Part shown: in pieces, positions 10,468-21,514 of the stretch
Position numbering within the stretch: the first letter of the stretch is position 1
Layout: each line of letters begins with the position of its first letter
DNA from: Pegoplata infirma
Lineage: Eukaryota; Arthropoda; Insecta; Diptera; Anthomyiidae
Length of the DNA: 64,000 nt
Direction: 5' to 3'
NCBI GenBank assembly: GCA_963921195.1
Contig: OY992537.1
Coordinates: 63,476,400-63,540,399, forward strand
Notes under the pieces: generated by a model
Databases searched by the model: none
What the model was told of the DNA's origin: nothing
What the model saw: the letters and a program-made list of their open reading frames with translations, nothing else
Translations under genes and position numbers: made by a program

Positions 10468-11189
10468 ATATATTCATTACCCTCGATCGATATTAAGACG
10501 ATCTAGCGATGTCCGTCCGTCCGTCCGTCTGTCTGTTAAAAACACGCTAACTTTTGAAACACTTTACAGAGGCTCCTGAAGTTTAGCATATATGTTGGGC
10601 ATTTACCTGGGCAGGTTGGTATTGCAATCCAGCGAAATCGGTCCAGTGGTTCAAAAGTTATGAGCAAAAGACTGAATTTCGGCAAGGGGGTTTCATGAAT
10701 TTACGCGATAAAACACACTGTAACTTTGGAACGACAACTCTGAGAGTGCTGAAGTGTGGCATATATATTTTCCGTTCCTCTGTTCCTATTCGTTTCAAAT
10801 CTCAGCCAAATCGGTTTAGTGGTTCAAAAGTTATAAGCATAACCCTGAATTTCAGATAGGTTTCACCTAAAATTTACGTGTTGAAAAACCGGAGTTTTAA
10901 AAAAACAAGCTTTAAAAACAATTATAAGCCACAAAATTACTTTACAGAGTATTTTGTCACTCAGAAATATTTTTACACTAAAAAAAAATACACTCGAAAA
11001 AAATTTTACACTAAAAAAAAAAATTAGTAAATTATTTTTTTTTTTTACGAAAATGACAAAAAAAGTTTTTTACTCAAAATAAAATATTTCTAATCAAAAT
11101 TGTTAATATTTTTTACATTAAAAAATTTACTATCCTTTAAAAAGGGTATTCATAGATTCGGCCAAGTCGAATTTAACTTTTATACTTGT
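10468..11189 (+). repeat. Family A, right-hand portion
   Basis: It begins within the family A phrase TCATTACCCTCGATCGAT and continues through GATGTCCGTCCGTCCGTCC (10,509-10,530), GGTTCAAAAGTTATGAGC and the short ACACTCGAAAAAAATTTTAC tandem words. It ends with ATTCGGCCAAGTCGAATTT and ACTTG. The left-hand end of this copy is missing because the foldback and its exchanged flank stand there. Confidence 0.7.
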
Positions 11190-11495
11190 TTTTCCTCAAT
11201 TTCTTTTTTTCTCATCAATTTTTTTTTTTTCATAAATTTTTTTTTATCGATTTTTTTTTTTTTTATCAAATTTTTTTTTTAATCAATTTTTTTTTCATCA
11301 AATTTTTTTTTTCATCAAATTTTTTTTTCATCAATTTTTTTTTAAAAAATTTTTTTTTTTTATCAAAATTTTTTGTTCATCAATTTTTTTTTTTCATTAA
11401 TTTTTTTTTTCATCAAATTTTTTTTTTTCATCAAAATTTTTTTTTCATAAATTTTTTTTATTATATTTTTTTCATCAATTTTTTCTCATCAAAGT
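11190..11495. repeat. T-rich tract with CATCAA spacers
   Basis: This is an irregular array of T-runs and ATCAA words, again directly after the ACTTG end of family A. The 104-residue open frame through it is almost only Phe, Ile, Leu, Ser and Asn and reflects composition. Confidence 0.75.
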
Positions 11496-11818
11496 GTTAA
11501 AAATTTTCCATTTGCTTATCAAATGTACATAAAACAAGTGAGAGTGTTATATTCTTTGGTGCCGAATCTTTTATACTCTCCAAAATGTAAAAACACTTTT
11601 GTGCGCTTATTTTTGCACTCACTTACGAAATGTACAGCTCTTTTGGTTTTTAATGGGGTCCACGACTGATATTTCAATTCGGTTTGCACGGAATAGCAAA
11701 GTAATATAACATTATTTTTTCGAAAAAAAACTTTGCTTTTGCAAGTACATCCAAATCTTCCGCAAAACATTATCATGATTTAATGATTTGGGCAAGAGTA
11801 CAAAATTCGCAGGCATTT
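11496..11818. repeat. Dispersed repeat G
   Basis: It is a close copy of 4730-5070 and 30,042-30,378: AATTTTCCATTTGCTTATC, GGTGCCGAATCTTTTATAC, GAACTTACATTTCG-type inverse phrases and TACAAAATTCGCAGGCATTTT. After GGCATTTTTTCACG the text switches abruptly into repeat C, which is a repeat-to-repeat junction. Confidence 0.6.
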
Positions 11819-11935
11819 TTTCACGAAAATGTGTAAATTTTGGGGGGTATTTATATGAAGACATAGACCTACGATCTCCATATGAATACGAAATAATCTA
11901 TTAAATTTAAGTCGACACGTATTTTTGCTCTAGAT
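11819..11935 (-). repeat. Foldback C, left piece of an interrupted copy
   Basis: The phrases GTGTAAATTTTGGGGGG, GACATAGACCTACGATCTCC and AAGTCGACACGTATTTTTGC run up to CTCTAGAT, where the hAT element starts. The rest of this copy resumes at 14,375. Confidence 0.65.
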
Positions 11936-12131
11936 CAGCGGTTACCAACCCCTGGTACGCGTACCACTAGGGGGTACGCGAAACTGTCCGCGGGGGTACG
12001 CAAAATTTTAATAATTTAGACATTCGTTTTAGATTAACCTTTCAAATCCAGATGCGGGGCTTTAAAATTTTTCCATAACGTCAGGTTTTTAAGAAAGTTG
12101 GGGTCAAAGACCACAAAAAACGTATTTTTAT

Positions 12132-13515
12132 TAGGGTGTTCAGTCGATTAATTCTTGTTCGATTAATCGAACAATTTTAGACGAATAATTGTTCGATTAA
12201 TTTAAAATTGCTATTTTCGATTAAAGGATTAATCGAAGAATTTATTCCGATTAATCGAATAATAATAATATATGGTTTTTCTGGAAATATGTATAATTTT
12301 TTAAAAGTTTGAAGTCCAATAAACAAATCAAATGTATGTTTCCTTTGGAATTAAAAAAATAACACAGTCATGTTGACTTGAGTGGTCCTATTTTAAATTT
12401 GTTTTCGGATTTTCGCTGCTCCTGAAGCTTGGATTTATTAAGCGACCTAAGTAAGTACCTGATAAATTTTTGGGCCAAATCGGCTAACTGTATGACCGCG
12501 CTAAAATCTGTCAAAGCTTAAAATTTTAGGAAAAAACGCACTAAGTTATATAAAAAAATACAAATATAAGATTTTCCTAAATGTAGTCAGATAATTTTTG
12601 TGATATCGGTAATCAAACTAATTTGTCAAAAAAAAATTGTTTTTCAATTCTACACATTTTACAAATCTCTGAAATGATTTTTTTTTAATTTTCTCAAACA
12701 AATTAGCAGAAAACTTAAATGTTGATACATTTTGTACTACCTCCGTCCCGAAATATTTTTAACATTTCTATAGATTTTTTTGTCCCAAAATAAACTTTAC
12801 ATTTTATTAAGCAGTGTTTTAGTTGAAATAATACAAGATAAAGTTAAAAAAACAATCTTATACTAATCTCGTGTACTAAAACTGTAACAAAATTAATTAA
12901 AAATATTTGCAAGATGTCCCTATTGCATCCATAATGCATTTATTAAAAACCGTTAAAATGGCCTCTAGCGTAAAATTTCTTATTTCATACGCCGCATTTT
13001 GTAATAATTTTCATCTTTTCGACCAAAGTGGACACCATGCCTGTTTGTAACGTCGAAAACCAGTTGTCTTATTTATCTGGATGCAGTTTATTGCATCTAT
13101 TTTGCACGTGAATTGAAAAATTGCAAAGCTATAAAGAATTTTTAAATTATTGATATGTCCCGATATGTATTAACAAAAAAACCAAAGCTTTTTCAAAAAA
13201 TCCTCCATAATCCCAGCCAAAATATAGAAATGTTAAGATTATTTTGAGACGGAGGTAGTAATGATTTTAATTTTTTTTTTGTTGTTAATAAAATGTTAAA
13301 ATACTTGTAATTAAAGTTGTTTATTAACTCAACTACCAATTTTATCTAAAATTGTCGAAAAAACCTTGTAATTTAGAAAATTTCTGAATTTGTAATTATT
13401 CGGTTAATCGAACAATTTTAAAATTTTATTCGTTTGATCGAATAATTTTAAAATGGCAAATATCGATTAATCGTTTAATCGAACAATTAAAAAACCCGAT
13501 TAATTGAACACCCTA
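12132..13515. mobile_element. hAT-type foldback nested in the previous element
   Basis: The termini TAGGGTGTTCA and TGAACACCCTA are perfect inverted complements with the 8-bp duplication ATTTTTAT on both sides (12,124-12,131, 13,516-13,523). Subterminal GATTAATCGA words are repeated in both orientations at each end. After removal of the mariner-like insertion the element is about 860 bp. No coding capacity is visible. Confidence 0.82.
12737..13258. mobile_element. Stowaway/mariner-like element, innermost of the nest
   Basis: CTACCTCCGTCCCGAAATA at the left and its near complement (GAGACGGAGGTAG) at the right are flanked by TA (12,735-12,736, 13,259-13,260). The inverted similarity extends through AACATTTCTATA. 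The CTCCGTCCCGAAATA terminus is close to that of Stowaway/mariner-class elements. At 522 bp it is non-autonomous. GC-richer interior words near 13,030-13,085 may be transposase remnants, but I could not read a motif. Confidence 0.78.
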
Positions 13516-14382
13516 ATTTTTATGTAATTTAGAGAGAATTTTTTACGATATTTTTGGATGATATTTTGATATCTGACCACTTGTTTTCGATTAACCTTTC
13601 GATGCTGATTCCGAATATGGTTCTCAAATTTTTCTATGATGTCAGGTTTTTGAGAAAATTTATGTCAAAGTTCTCAAAAAACGTGTTTTTGGGAATTTTT
13701 GAGACGGGTTGTGATAGAGTGGAAATTTTGGTATTACTTTAGGTCTGTTTGTTTACTTAAATTTCTTACTACTTTTACTACAACTAAAAATTTTTGTTTA
13801 CTTTTTGTACTGAAAATTTCCAGCTGTAGTAAAAGTAGTAAAAATGAGTAGATTGTAGTATGGTAAACGAACACGCATTTTGTTAAGCTCAAAATGCCCT
13901 TTTATAGTAAACACGAGGGTGTTTCATTCGAAAAGTCACGGAATTATTGATCTGCCCTCGTATTAAAAATTAAAAGAAAAATTAAAAAAATACATTATAT
14001 TTCCGCCCCTGTGATGGGTTTTTGGAACTTTTTTTAAGAGTTCAAACAACGTCCGTTGTTTTAATCGACTGGTAAAATCAGATTTGTAACATTTACAGTC
14101 GTTTTTGCTCTGCAGAAAAATCAGCTCAAAATCCGGGTTTTCAGATGCATTGAACCACCCCAAGGAGCAAACATTTTTCCAAAAAATAACATCATTGTTT
14201 TGATCTCCCCTTAATCCATAAAAAAATATGATAATACCCGGAGATCAAAAATTACAATATTAACTGTATTATTTGTGATTTGTTTTAAACGAAAACAAAA
14301 AACTCATTAGGGGGTACGCGGCTTATAAAATTTAAAATTAGGGGTACGCTAGCCAAAAAGGTTGGTAACCGCTGCTCTAGAT

Positions 14383-14571
14383 GATATTCCGGTTAGTTTG
14401 GGAGTTATTGAAATTTTCCCGGAGGTCCACATTGTTTCATAAGGGGACAACAAAATTTTGAAACACTGATATGGCTGATAAGCCGAGACACCCCAGCCTT
14501 AAAATCGTCTCTTTTATATATGTTTTAAGTTTCAGACAAATCGGTTCATAAGGGTTGAGACACGTCCCTTG
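14383..14571 (-). repeat. Foldback C, right piece of the interrupted copy
   Basis: It resumes with GATATTCCGGTTAGTTTGGG, continues through GATAAGCCGAGACACCCC and ends at ACGTCCCTTG followed by TAA. That is the C terminus with a TNA triplet. The matching left terminus is missing at 11,819, so the duplication cannot be confirmed here. Confidence 0.65.
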
Positions 14572-15412
14572 TAAGTATTTATATTTGATATTTCATTTTC
14601 TAATTATTCCTATAAACTGGTAAAGTTTTGTCGTACTCATTCATTTTTGAAAAACATAATGCAATTTTCTTTGAAACTAATTTTTAATAAGTACCATTTA
14701 ATATTTAATTTAGTTGTAAAGACATTAAACATGTAAGACTGTTTAAAACCATTTACCATTTCTTTTCTTAAATATTACAATTTCATTATCTTAACGTACA
14801 GAAAACTAAAATGTAATATTTTTTTTTATATATTTAATAACATTTGTTAAAAAAATTATTATACAAGTATTATAATCATTTATTTAATGGTTTTGTGTAA
14901 AAAATGAAATAAACTAAAAACGAATGAAACTCTATATAACAAAAAAAATAAAAGTATAAATATAAATATAACCACTTAATGTATCCATTTTTAAGCTCTT
15001 TTTCTTGTTTGAAAAACGAAGAAGAAAATGTATTCTTTCTGTGTTTATTTTTTAGTAATTTTTGTTCTTCTTTAAATAATTTTTCTTTATTTTCCTTTTC
15101 TGCATAATATGTATTATATAATATACTTAACCATTTTTTATTATTTTTTGTGTGCCATACTTTAAACATAATCTCTTATGCAAAGACATGATACTGTAAT
15201 ACTTTATTGTCGAGAATTGTGTTTTTTTTTTTATTAAATGTTTAAGAAAAAAGAAAGAAAAAAAAAAACAAGTAGAAAAATTAAATTCGACTCGTCCAAA
15301 ACCATGAATACCCTTCAAAAGACCCAAAATATTTAGAACACAAATGAATTTCAGTGACAAAAAAAAAAATCTGAACTGGATGCAGCTTTAGAAAGAGAAT
15401 CAACGTGCTCAT
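14572..15412. other. Unassigned AT-rich DNA with an inverted family A end
   Basis: No gene is visible. At 15,268-15,318 an inverted family A 3' end is recognisable (ACAAGTAGAAAAATTAAATT, CGACTCGTCC, GAATACCCTT). The rest (14,600-15,260) looks like low-complexity intergenic DNA without clear repeats. Confidence 0.4.
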
Positions 15413-17501
15413 TAGACTGGCCAAAGCGTTATATAGAAAAATTAAAAAATGTTAAATCCATAAGTGTTCGCACTGAAAAATGTGAGGTTGGGGATAAAAA
15501 TAATTATGCATATTTAAAAAATTTTTTTTTTTTGTTCCGAGTACCTCCGGGTTGAGCCTAAAGTTTGAAAAACGGATTACAAAGGAAAAATATGACTTTT
15601 TTTTCATTTTCTCAATTTTTTTGATATTTTAAGTACAGTTTGAATTCAAATGGTCACTGAATTTTGATTAAGAGTTAATTGTCTATCAAATAAGGTGTTA
15701 AAAATTAAAATCGGTTGAAAATTAGCCGAGTTATGACAACTTCCCCCGGCAACTAACGTGTGGCAAACCACCTGATCAAGGAATTCGAGCCCCATTTTTG
15801 AAATTTATTGAAATTATCTACTGTAATTAATTTTTTTTATTCCTCAAGTTCCAATGTACTAAGAAGATACATATTTTTCATATTGCGTTTTGCTAACTTG
15901 TTTTAAATAAATGCTAAAGTGGTCTGAATTTTTCAACAATATTTTCAAATCTCCAATTTTAAATTTTTATTTTTTTTGTTAAAGAAATTTTAAAAAATCG
16001 GCTATTGGAGTTTAGGGATTTGTTAAGCACATATAAAGGAATAAAAACCCCAAAAATTGTAGGGTTTGCTGTTTTCATTTGGCTATTACAGTGATGTAAT
16101 TTCGGCGGATTTCGGGAAAGTAGTGATTTTTGGCACTTTTTTAGCTTTTATTTATTTTTTTTTGGTTTTTTTTTACAAACTTCATATGTTTTGGACCGAA
16201 TTATATCAACAAGAGATAGAATAATTCAATTCGCAAATTAAGGGCAAAAATGGGAAATTAAAAATTGCCCCAACTAAAGGTCAAAGGTCAAATTTTAGAA
16301 GATTTTGAATTTTTAAACATTAACAGATTTTCTGAGTGGAAATATATGAAACTACTTGATGTCATTTTAAAAGGTCTTAACATATGTCTTTTTATTTAAA
16401 TTCAGAATATTAACCCTTTAGTGATGGTGGGGCCTATTCGACCATTTGAACAAAATACACTTACATTATCTCCATTAAATTAAAAAAAATTATAGGCCCC
16501 AACAGCACTTAAGGGTTAAATTTTTAAATTTTAATTATTTGCCATATTGTTTAGACCAATTAAGATAACATCGAGTAGATTCAGCAAAAACCGCCCAGCA
16601 AATCTGTTAATGTTTAAAAATTCAAAATTTTCTAAAATTTGACCTTTGACCCTTAACAGGGGCAATTTTTTATGTGTCAATTTCGCCCTAATTTTGCAAA
16701 TTGAAGTATTCTATCTCGTGTTGATATAATTCGGTCCAAAACATATCAGGCTTGTAAAAAAAACCAAAAAAAAATAAATAAAAGCAAAAAAAGGGCCAAA
16801 AATCACTACTTTCCCGAAATCCGCCGAAATTACATCACTGTAATAGCCAAATGAAAACAGAAAACCCTACAATTTTTGGGGTTTTTATTCCTTTATATGT
16901 GCTTAACAAATCCCTGAACTCCAATAGCCGATTTTTTAAAATTTCTTTAACAAAAAAAATTATAAATGTAAAATTGGAGATTTGAAAATAGTGTTGAAAA
17001 ATTCAGACCACTTTAGCATTTATTTAAAACAAGTTAGCAAAACGCAATATGAAAAATATGTATCTTCTTAGTACATTGGAACTTGAGGAATAAAAAAAAT
17101 TAATTACAGTAGATAATTTCAATAAATTTCAAAAATGGGGCTCGAATTCCTTGATCAGGTGGTTTGCCACACGTTAGTTGCCGGGGGAAGTTTTCATAAC
17201 TCGGCTAATTTTCAACCGATTTTAATTTTTAACACCTTATTTGATAGACAATTAACTCTTAATCAAAATTCAGTGACCATTTGAATTCAAACTGTACTTA
17301 AAATATCAAAAAAATTGAGAAAATGAAAAAAAAGTCATATTTTCCCCTTGTAATCCGTTTTTCAAACTTTAGGCTCAACCCGGAGGTACTCGGAACAAAA
17401 AAAAAATTTTTAAATATACATAATTATTTTTATTCCCAACCTCACATTTTTCAGTGCGAAAAATTTAACTTTTCAAAAAAATTTCTACTATGGCCACTCT
17501 A
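15413..17501. mobile_element. 2.1-kb hAT-type foldback palindrome
   Basis: The 8-bp duplication GTGCTCAT (15,405-15,412; 17,502-17,509) flanks termini TAGACTGGCCA and TGGCCACTCTA, which match at 10 of 11 positions. The two arms, each about 1 kb, are nearly complementary over their whole length; for example CCTGATCAAGGAATTCGAGC at 15,771 returns inverted at about 17,140. The interior centre is near 16,450. TSD and TIR fit hAT. There is no transposase. Confidence 0.85.
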
Positions 17502-17509
17502 GTGCTCAT

Positions 17510-17944
17510 CCAAACCACCTCAATTCATAAATAATTTCTGTGGGCAATGTCATCGTTAAGGGCACACTTTTGTAGTACTGATAAAGCGCTATTAAGTGTT
17601 CTAAAATCAACAGTATTTTGAAAGCAAATTGAAGCAGTCTTTTTAGCATTGATTTACGCGCAATAAAGATGCAGTAAAATCTTGAATTTTTTTCCAAAAA
17701 GCATTCCTTGTCTTGCTAAAGTTTTTTTTTTCATTAAATTTCATTAAATGTTTTTTTCATAAAAATTTTTTTCATCATAATTCGGGTTTTTCATCAAATT
17801 TTTTTTTTTAAATTTTTTTTTTTGTCATCAAAAAAGTTTTTTTTTTTATCAAAAATATTTTTTTATTAATAATATTTTTTTTTAATAATTTTTTTTAAAT
17901 AAAAAGGGTATATCAAATTCAGCACAGCCGAATTTAACACTCTA
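17510..17944 (+). repeat. T-rich CATCAA tract and family A 3' end
   Basis: 17,510-17,710 is unassigned flank. 17,715-17,900 is a T-rich tract of the CATCAA kind. From 17,905 the family A end appears (GGGTATATCAAATTCAGC, ACAGCCGAATTTAACACTC) and is interrupted at CTCTA by the next element. The rest of the end (GCTTGTTTTT) resumes at 20,991. Confidence 0.6.
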
Positions 17945-20900
17945 CACACAGGGCTAGCATGAACCAATTCCGGCCAAAAGTCTTTATCGTTGTTGGATCC
18001 GTCTGAAAATGTGCTTCTAAAGGAATTCGAGGTCGCTGATTTCAAAATTTAGCTAAAAACTAAAAAAATCAAAATGGCCGATCCAATATGGCGAACAATT
18101 TTTTTTAAACTGTCCGATTAAACTCAAATTTTATTTTATGCGTGTCTTGGAGTTACTGAATCAGAATTGTTACTCCAAATTTTGAAAAACAAAATGGCGG
18201 ACTAAATATGCTTCATAAAGTTTGATGAATGATCCAACCCCGACCAAAAGTCTTTATCGTTGTTGGATCCGGCTGAAAATGTGCTTCTAGAGAATTTCAG
18301 GGTCGCTGATTTAAAAATTTAACTAAAAACTAAAAAAATCAAAATGGCGCATCTAATATGGCGGACAAATTTTTTTAATAATTGTCCAATTTAACTCAAA
18401 TTTTGTTTTAAGGGGGTCTTGGAGTTAGTGAATCACAATTACTGGCGTGAATTTTGAAAAACAAAATGGCGGACTAAATATGCTTAGAAAAATTTGTTAC
18501 AAGTAATTAAAAAACAGTTGTATTCCTTTTCTTTGTTGAAGCTAGCTGAAAGTGTGGCCTAGTAAATTTAAATTTTCAATATTGCGGAAACAATAATGCT
18601 GCTAGATTTTTTAACTTTGTCTGATCTAACTAAAAATTAGTTTTAATAGTATTAAGAGTGTCTGAAGTCAAATCTACGCTCATTATTTTTATATATATTT
18701 TTTTTATTTTTGATATAAATATGAAAAGGGTGTAAATGACTTACTTAGTTTCAGAAAAGCTTATGGATATGGTGACGACAAATTATTCAATTTTTTTCTT
18801 TGTTTTGGAAATTCAATAAAAAATATTTAAATTTAATTGGAAATGTTGTAACTGATATTTTCCATAATTCTGCAAAAAAAACTAGATATGTAGATAATTT
18901 TTTTTCCTCCACTTAAGGCACTCTCTGACGATAAAAAAACTAATCGAGCCGTAAAACATTATGTTGGGTTAAATTATTTTTTTTAAAACAAATCTCGGAC
19001 CACTGCTGTAATTTCGCCATTTCGAGAAAGTTTGGGCAACTTTTTTCCATTCTATATAAGAAAAAATATAGACTGATTGTATCGAACTGAGGATCGCTGA
19101 GGATTTTTTCGGCGAGAAGTAAATAACTAAAAAATCATAGTTATTTTAACAAAAACGCGAATTGCTGTCAGGAAAACGAGTTATATTTTTCCATATTATT
19201 TTCGTTACAAAGGCTAATATATAATGGTGAACCCTGCAAATCAAAAGTTGATCATTAGCAATTGAAATGTGCAAAAAAAAAATAAAAAAAAAATCTCCAC
19301 TTAAAATTTTTTTTTAACTTTGAAGACCTGTCAAAGGAAATGGTGTAGTTGGATCATAAAAATAAGTTCAGAAAACCAGCTCCTATATATGCCCAACAAA
19401 TTGGTACACTAAAAAAAAAAAAAAAACTGTAATGTTAGCAAAAAAATCTTGTAAACCTACAAGAAAATTTGCTGATTTTGAACCCACAATTTTTTTGGTA
19501 AAGTTAGCAAAAATGTTTTGTTAAAAATTAGTTAACTAAAATTTTGTTTATTTCAACTTACACTCAAAAAAATTTGTTAGTAGATTTACAAATTTTTTTT
19601 GCTAACGCTAGTTAGCTAACTTTTAGCAAATTTTTAGTTGAGATTAGCATGTTAGCAAAAAATTCTTGTAAACTTCATTTAGCACATTAGCAATTTTAAA
19701 CAAACTTTGAACTAATTTCTTTTGCTAAATTTGATATTGAGTTGACTACATTTTTACAAGATTTTTTGCTAATAATAGCAAAATAAATGGTAAATTTTTT
19801 TATTTTCAGAAAACTTAAAATGGCGCTATCTCGGAAACTAAGCCAGTTAGAGCAAAATGGAGGGCATTTTTGGTTCTCGGGCTCTCCATAATATCGCCGG
19901 TCCTCTTCACATGTGTGGACCCTAATGGGCCCCTAACTTTGGTTAGCATTCCCGAAAATTTTAAAATGCTCATATCTCGGTAAATATTGCCGACATAACA
20001 AAAAGTCCAAAAGCGTTTTTGTAGCTCTCAACACGTAGAACAAGACCGCAAAATATTCAAAAGCTCTCCGAGTAATATTTTTATCGAGTCATCGAGTTTT
20101 TTAATTGTCAAGACCCCAGTGGTCCCCTATAATCACGTATCTTAAAAAATAAGCAAGGTAAAGCGAAACGGACACAAATTTTGGATCAAAAACTATGAAG
20201 ATTTTTAAGGAACCCAACTAGGTCTAGGCCCATCGGGGTCTGGACCTATCGGGTCCGAACCCAATGGGGTCCTCAGATGTGTATAAGCTAAGTTAAAAAG
20301 ATGTGTATAAGATACGTGATTTTAGGGGACCACCGGGGTTTTGAGATTTACAAAACTCGATAACTTCAAAAATATTACACGAAGAGCTTTTGATTATTTT
20401 GCGGTCTTGTTCTACGAGTTGAGAGCTACAAAAATGCTTTTGGACTTTTTGTTGTGTCGGCAATATTTACCGAGACATTAGGATTTTAAAATTTTCGGGA
20501 ATGATAACTTTTTTGGATCCAAAGTTAGGACCTATTAGGGTTCACACATGCGAAGAGGACCGGCGATACTATGGAGTGTCCGAGAACCAAAAATGGCCTC
20601 CATTTTGCTCTATCTGGCTTAGTTTCCGAGATAGCGCCATTTAAAGTTTTCTGAAAATAAAAAAAAAATACCATTTATTTTTGCTAATATTAGCAAAAAG
20701 CTTGTAAAAATTTGGTCAACTCAATTTTAAATTTAGCAAAAAAAATTAGTTCCAATTTTGTTTAAATTTTGTTTAAAATTGATAATGCGCTTAATGAAGT
20801 TTACAATATATTTTTGCTAACATGCTAATCTCAACTAAAAATTTGCTAAAAGTTAGCTAACCAGCACTAGCAAAAAAAAATTAGTAAATCTATTAATATA

Positions 20901-20985
20901 TTATTTTGAGTGTATTGATATTTTTTGAGAAATTAAATACATATAAGGACTTTTGGCCCACAATCGATCTGGCTGGCCCTGTGTG
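17945..20985. mobile_element. TIR element with 5-bp duplication, copy 1
   Basis: The termini CACACAGGGCTAGC and GCTGGCCCTGTGTG are inverted, with CTCTA on both sides (17,940-17,944, 20,986-20,990). The surrounding family A end elsewhere reads AACACTCTCACTTG, which confirms the insertion. A second TIR block, GGCCAAAAGTC, lies about 25 bp inside each end. The left half carries two tandem blocks of about 290 bp, each starting near CCAAAAGTCTTTATCG and ending near ATGCTT. No transposase was found. A foldback at 19,407-20,912 is nested inside. The superfamily is open: a 5-bp TSD would fit Transib or some hAT. Confidence 0.75.
19407..20912. mobile_element. TA-flanked foldback nested in the 5-bp-TSD element
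   Basis: CACTAAAAA at the left and TTTTGAGTG at the right are flanked by TA (19,405-19,406, 20,913-20,914). The sister copy of the host element at about 40,385-40,400 reads CTGGTAAGCAGTTTTTAGAG without it, confirming the insertion. The arms from 19,560 and 20,910 inward are complementary (for example AGTTGAGATTAGCATGTTAG and its inverse). They meet near 20,240, where CCAATGGGG/CCCATCGGGG-type words occur. The words TTAGCAAAA are repeated throughout. Confidence 0.75.
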
Positions 20986-20990
20986 CTCTA

Positions 20991-21460
20991 GCTTGTTTTT
21001 CCTATTTTTTTTTTTCATAAAAGTTTTGTTTTTTTTTTCGTGAATTTTTTTTGTCATACAAAACTTTTTTGTCATCAAAAACTTTTTTGTCATCAAAAAC
21101 TTTTTTTCATCAAAAACTTTTTTTTATAAAAAAAAAAATTCATGAAAAAAATTAGTTTTCTTCAATTTTTTTTTCCATCAAAATCTAGTTTTTATTACGT
21201 TTAAACCAAATCTGAACTTTTCGTGACATAAATATTTTCCATCTGTTTTGGACCAGCTGTTAAATAAAACGAAATAATCGTATTAATTTATATCGTCACA
21301 CATTTTTTTCCATCAATTTTTTTTTCCTATTTTGTTATTTCTTTGTTTTTTTATGAAAAAATTTTTTTTCATCACATTTTTTTTAATCAAAAAAAATTTT
21401 TTTTTCATAAAAACTTTTTTTCAACATAATTTTTTTTATCAACAATTTTTTTATTTGAAA
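20991..21460. repeat. T-rich tract with CATCAA spacers
   Basis: It follows the resumed CTTG end of family A. There are T-runs with CATCAAAAAC and CATAAAA words. A 21,195-21,290 stretch (ACCAAATCTGAACTTTTCG) is non-repetitive. No gene. Confidence 0.65.
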
Positions 21461-21514
21461 AATTTTAATGTTTCATATCGTCGAAAATATTTTTAAATAC
21501 AATTTTATCATTTT

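Larger units (their letters stand above)
11936..14374. mobile_element. hAT-type element, host of a nested pair
   Basis: The termini CAGCGGTTACCAACC and GGTTGGTAACCGCTG are perfect inverted complements, flanked by identical 8-bp CTCTAGAT (11,928-11,935 and 14,375-14,382). An 8-bp duplication and a CAG-start TIR are hallmarks of hAT elements. Next to each end, GGGGTACGC-type words are repeated. There is no transposase: the 66-codon frame at 13,963-14,163 (minus) shows no known motif. Removal of the nested insertion leaves about 1.05 kb, so this is non-autonomous. Confidence 0.82.

Noticed and set aside
11186..11500. 104-codon Phe/Ile-rich membrane-like protein
   Set aside because: It is the T-rich CATCAA tract read as codons; the same holds for frames at 2193-2378, 3061-3517 and 29,798-29,983.
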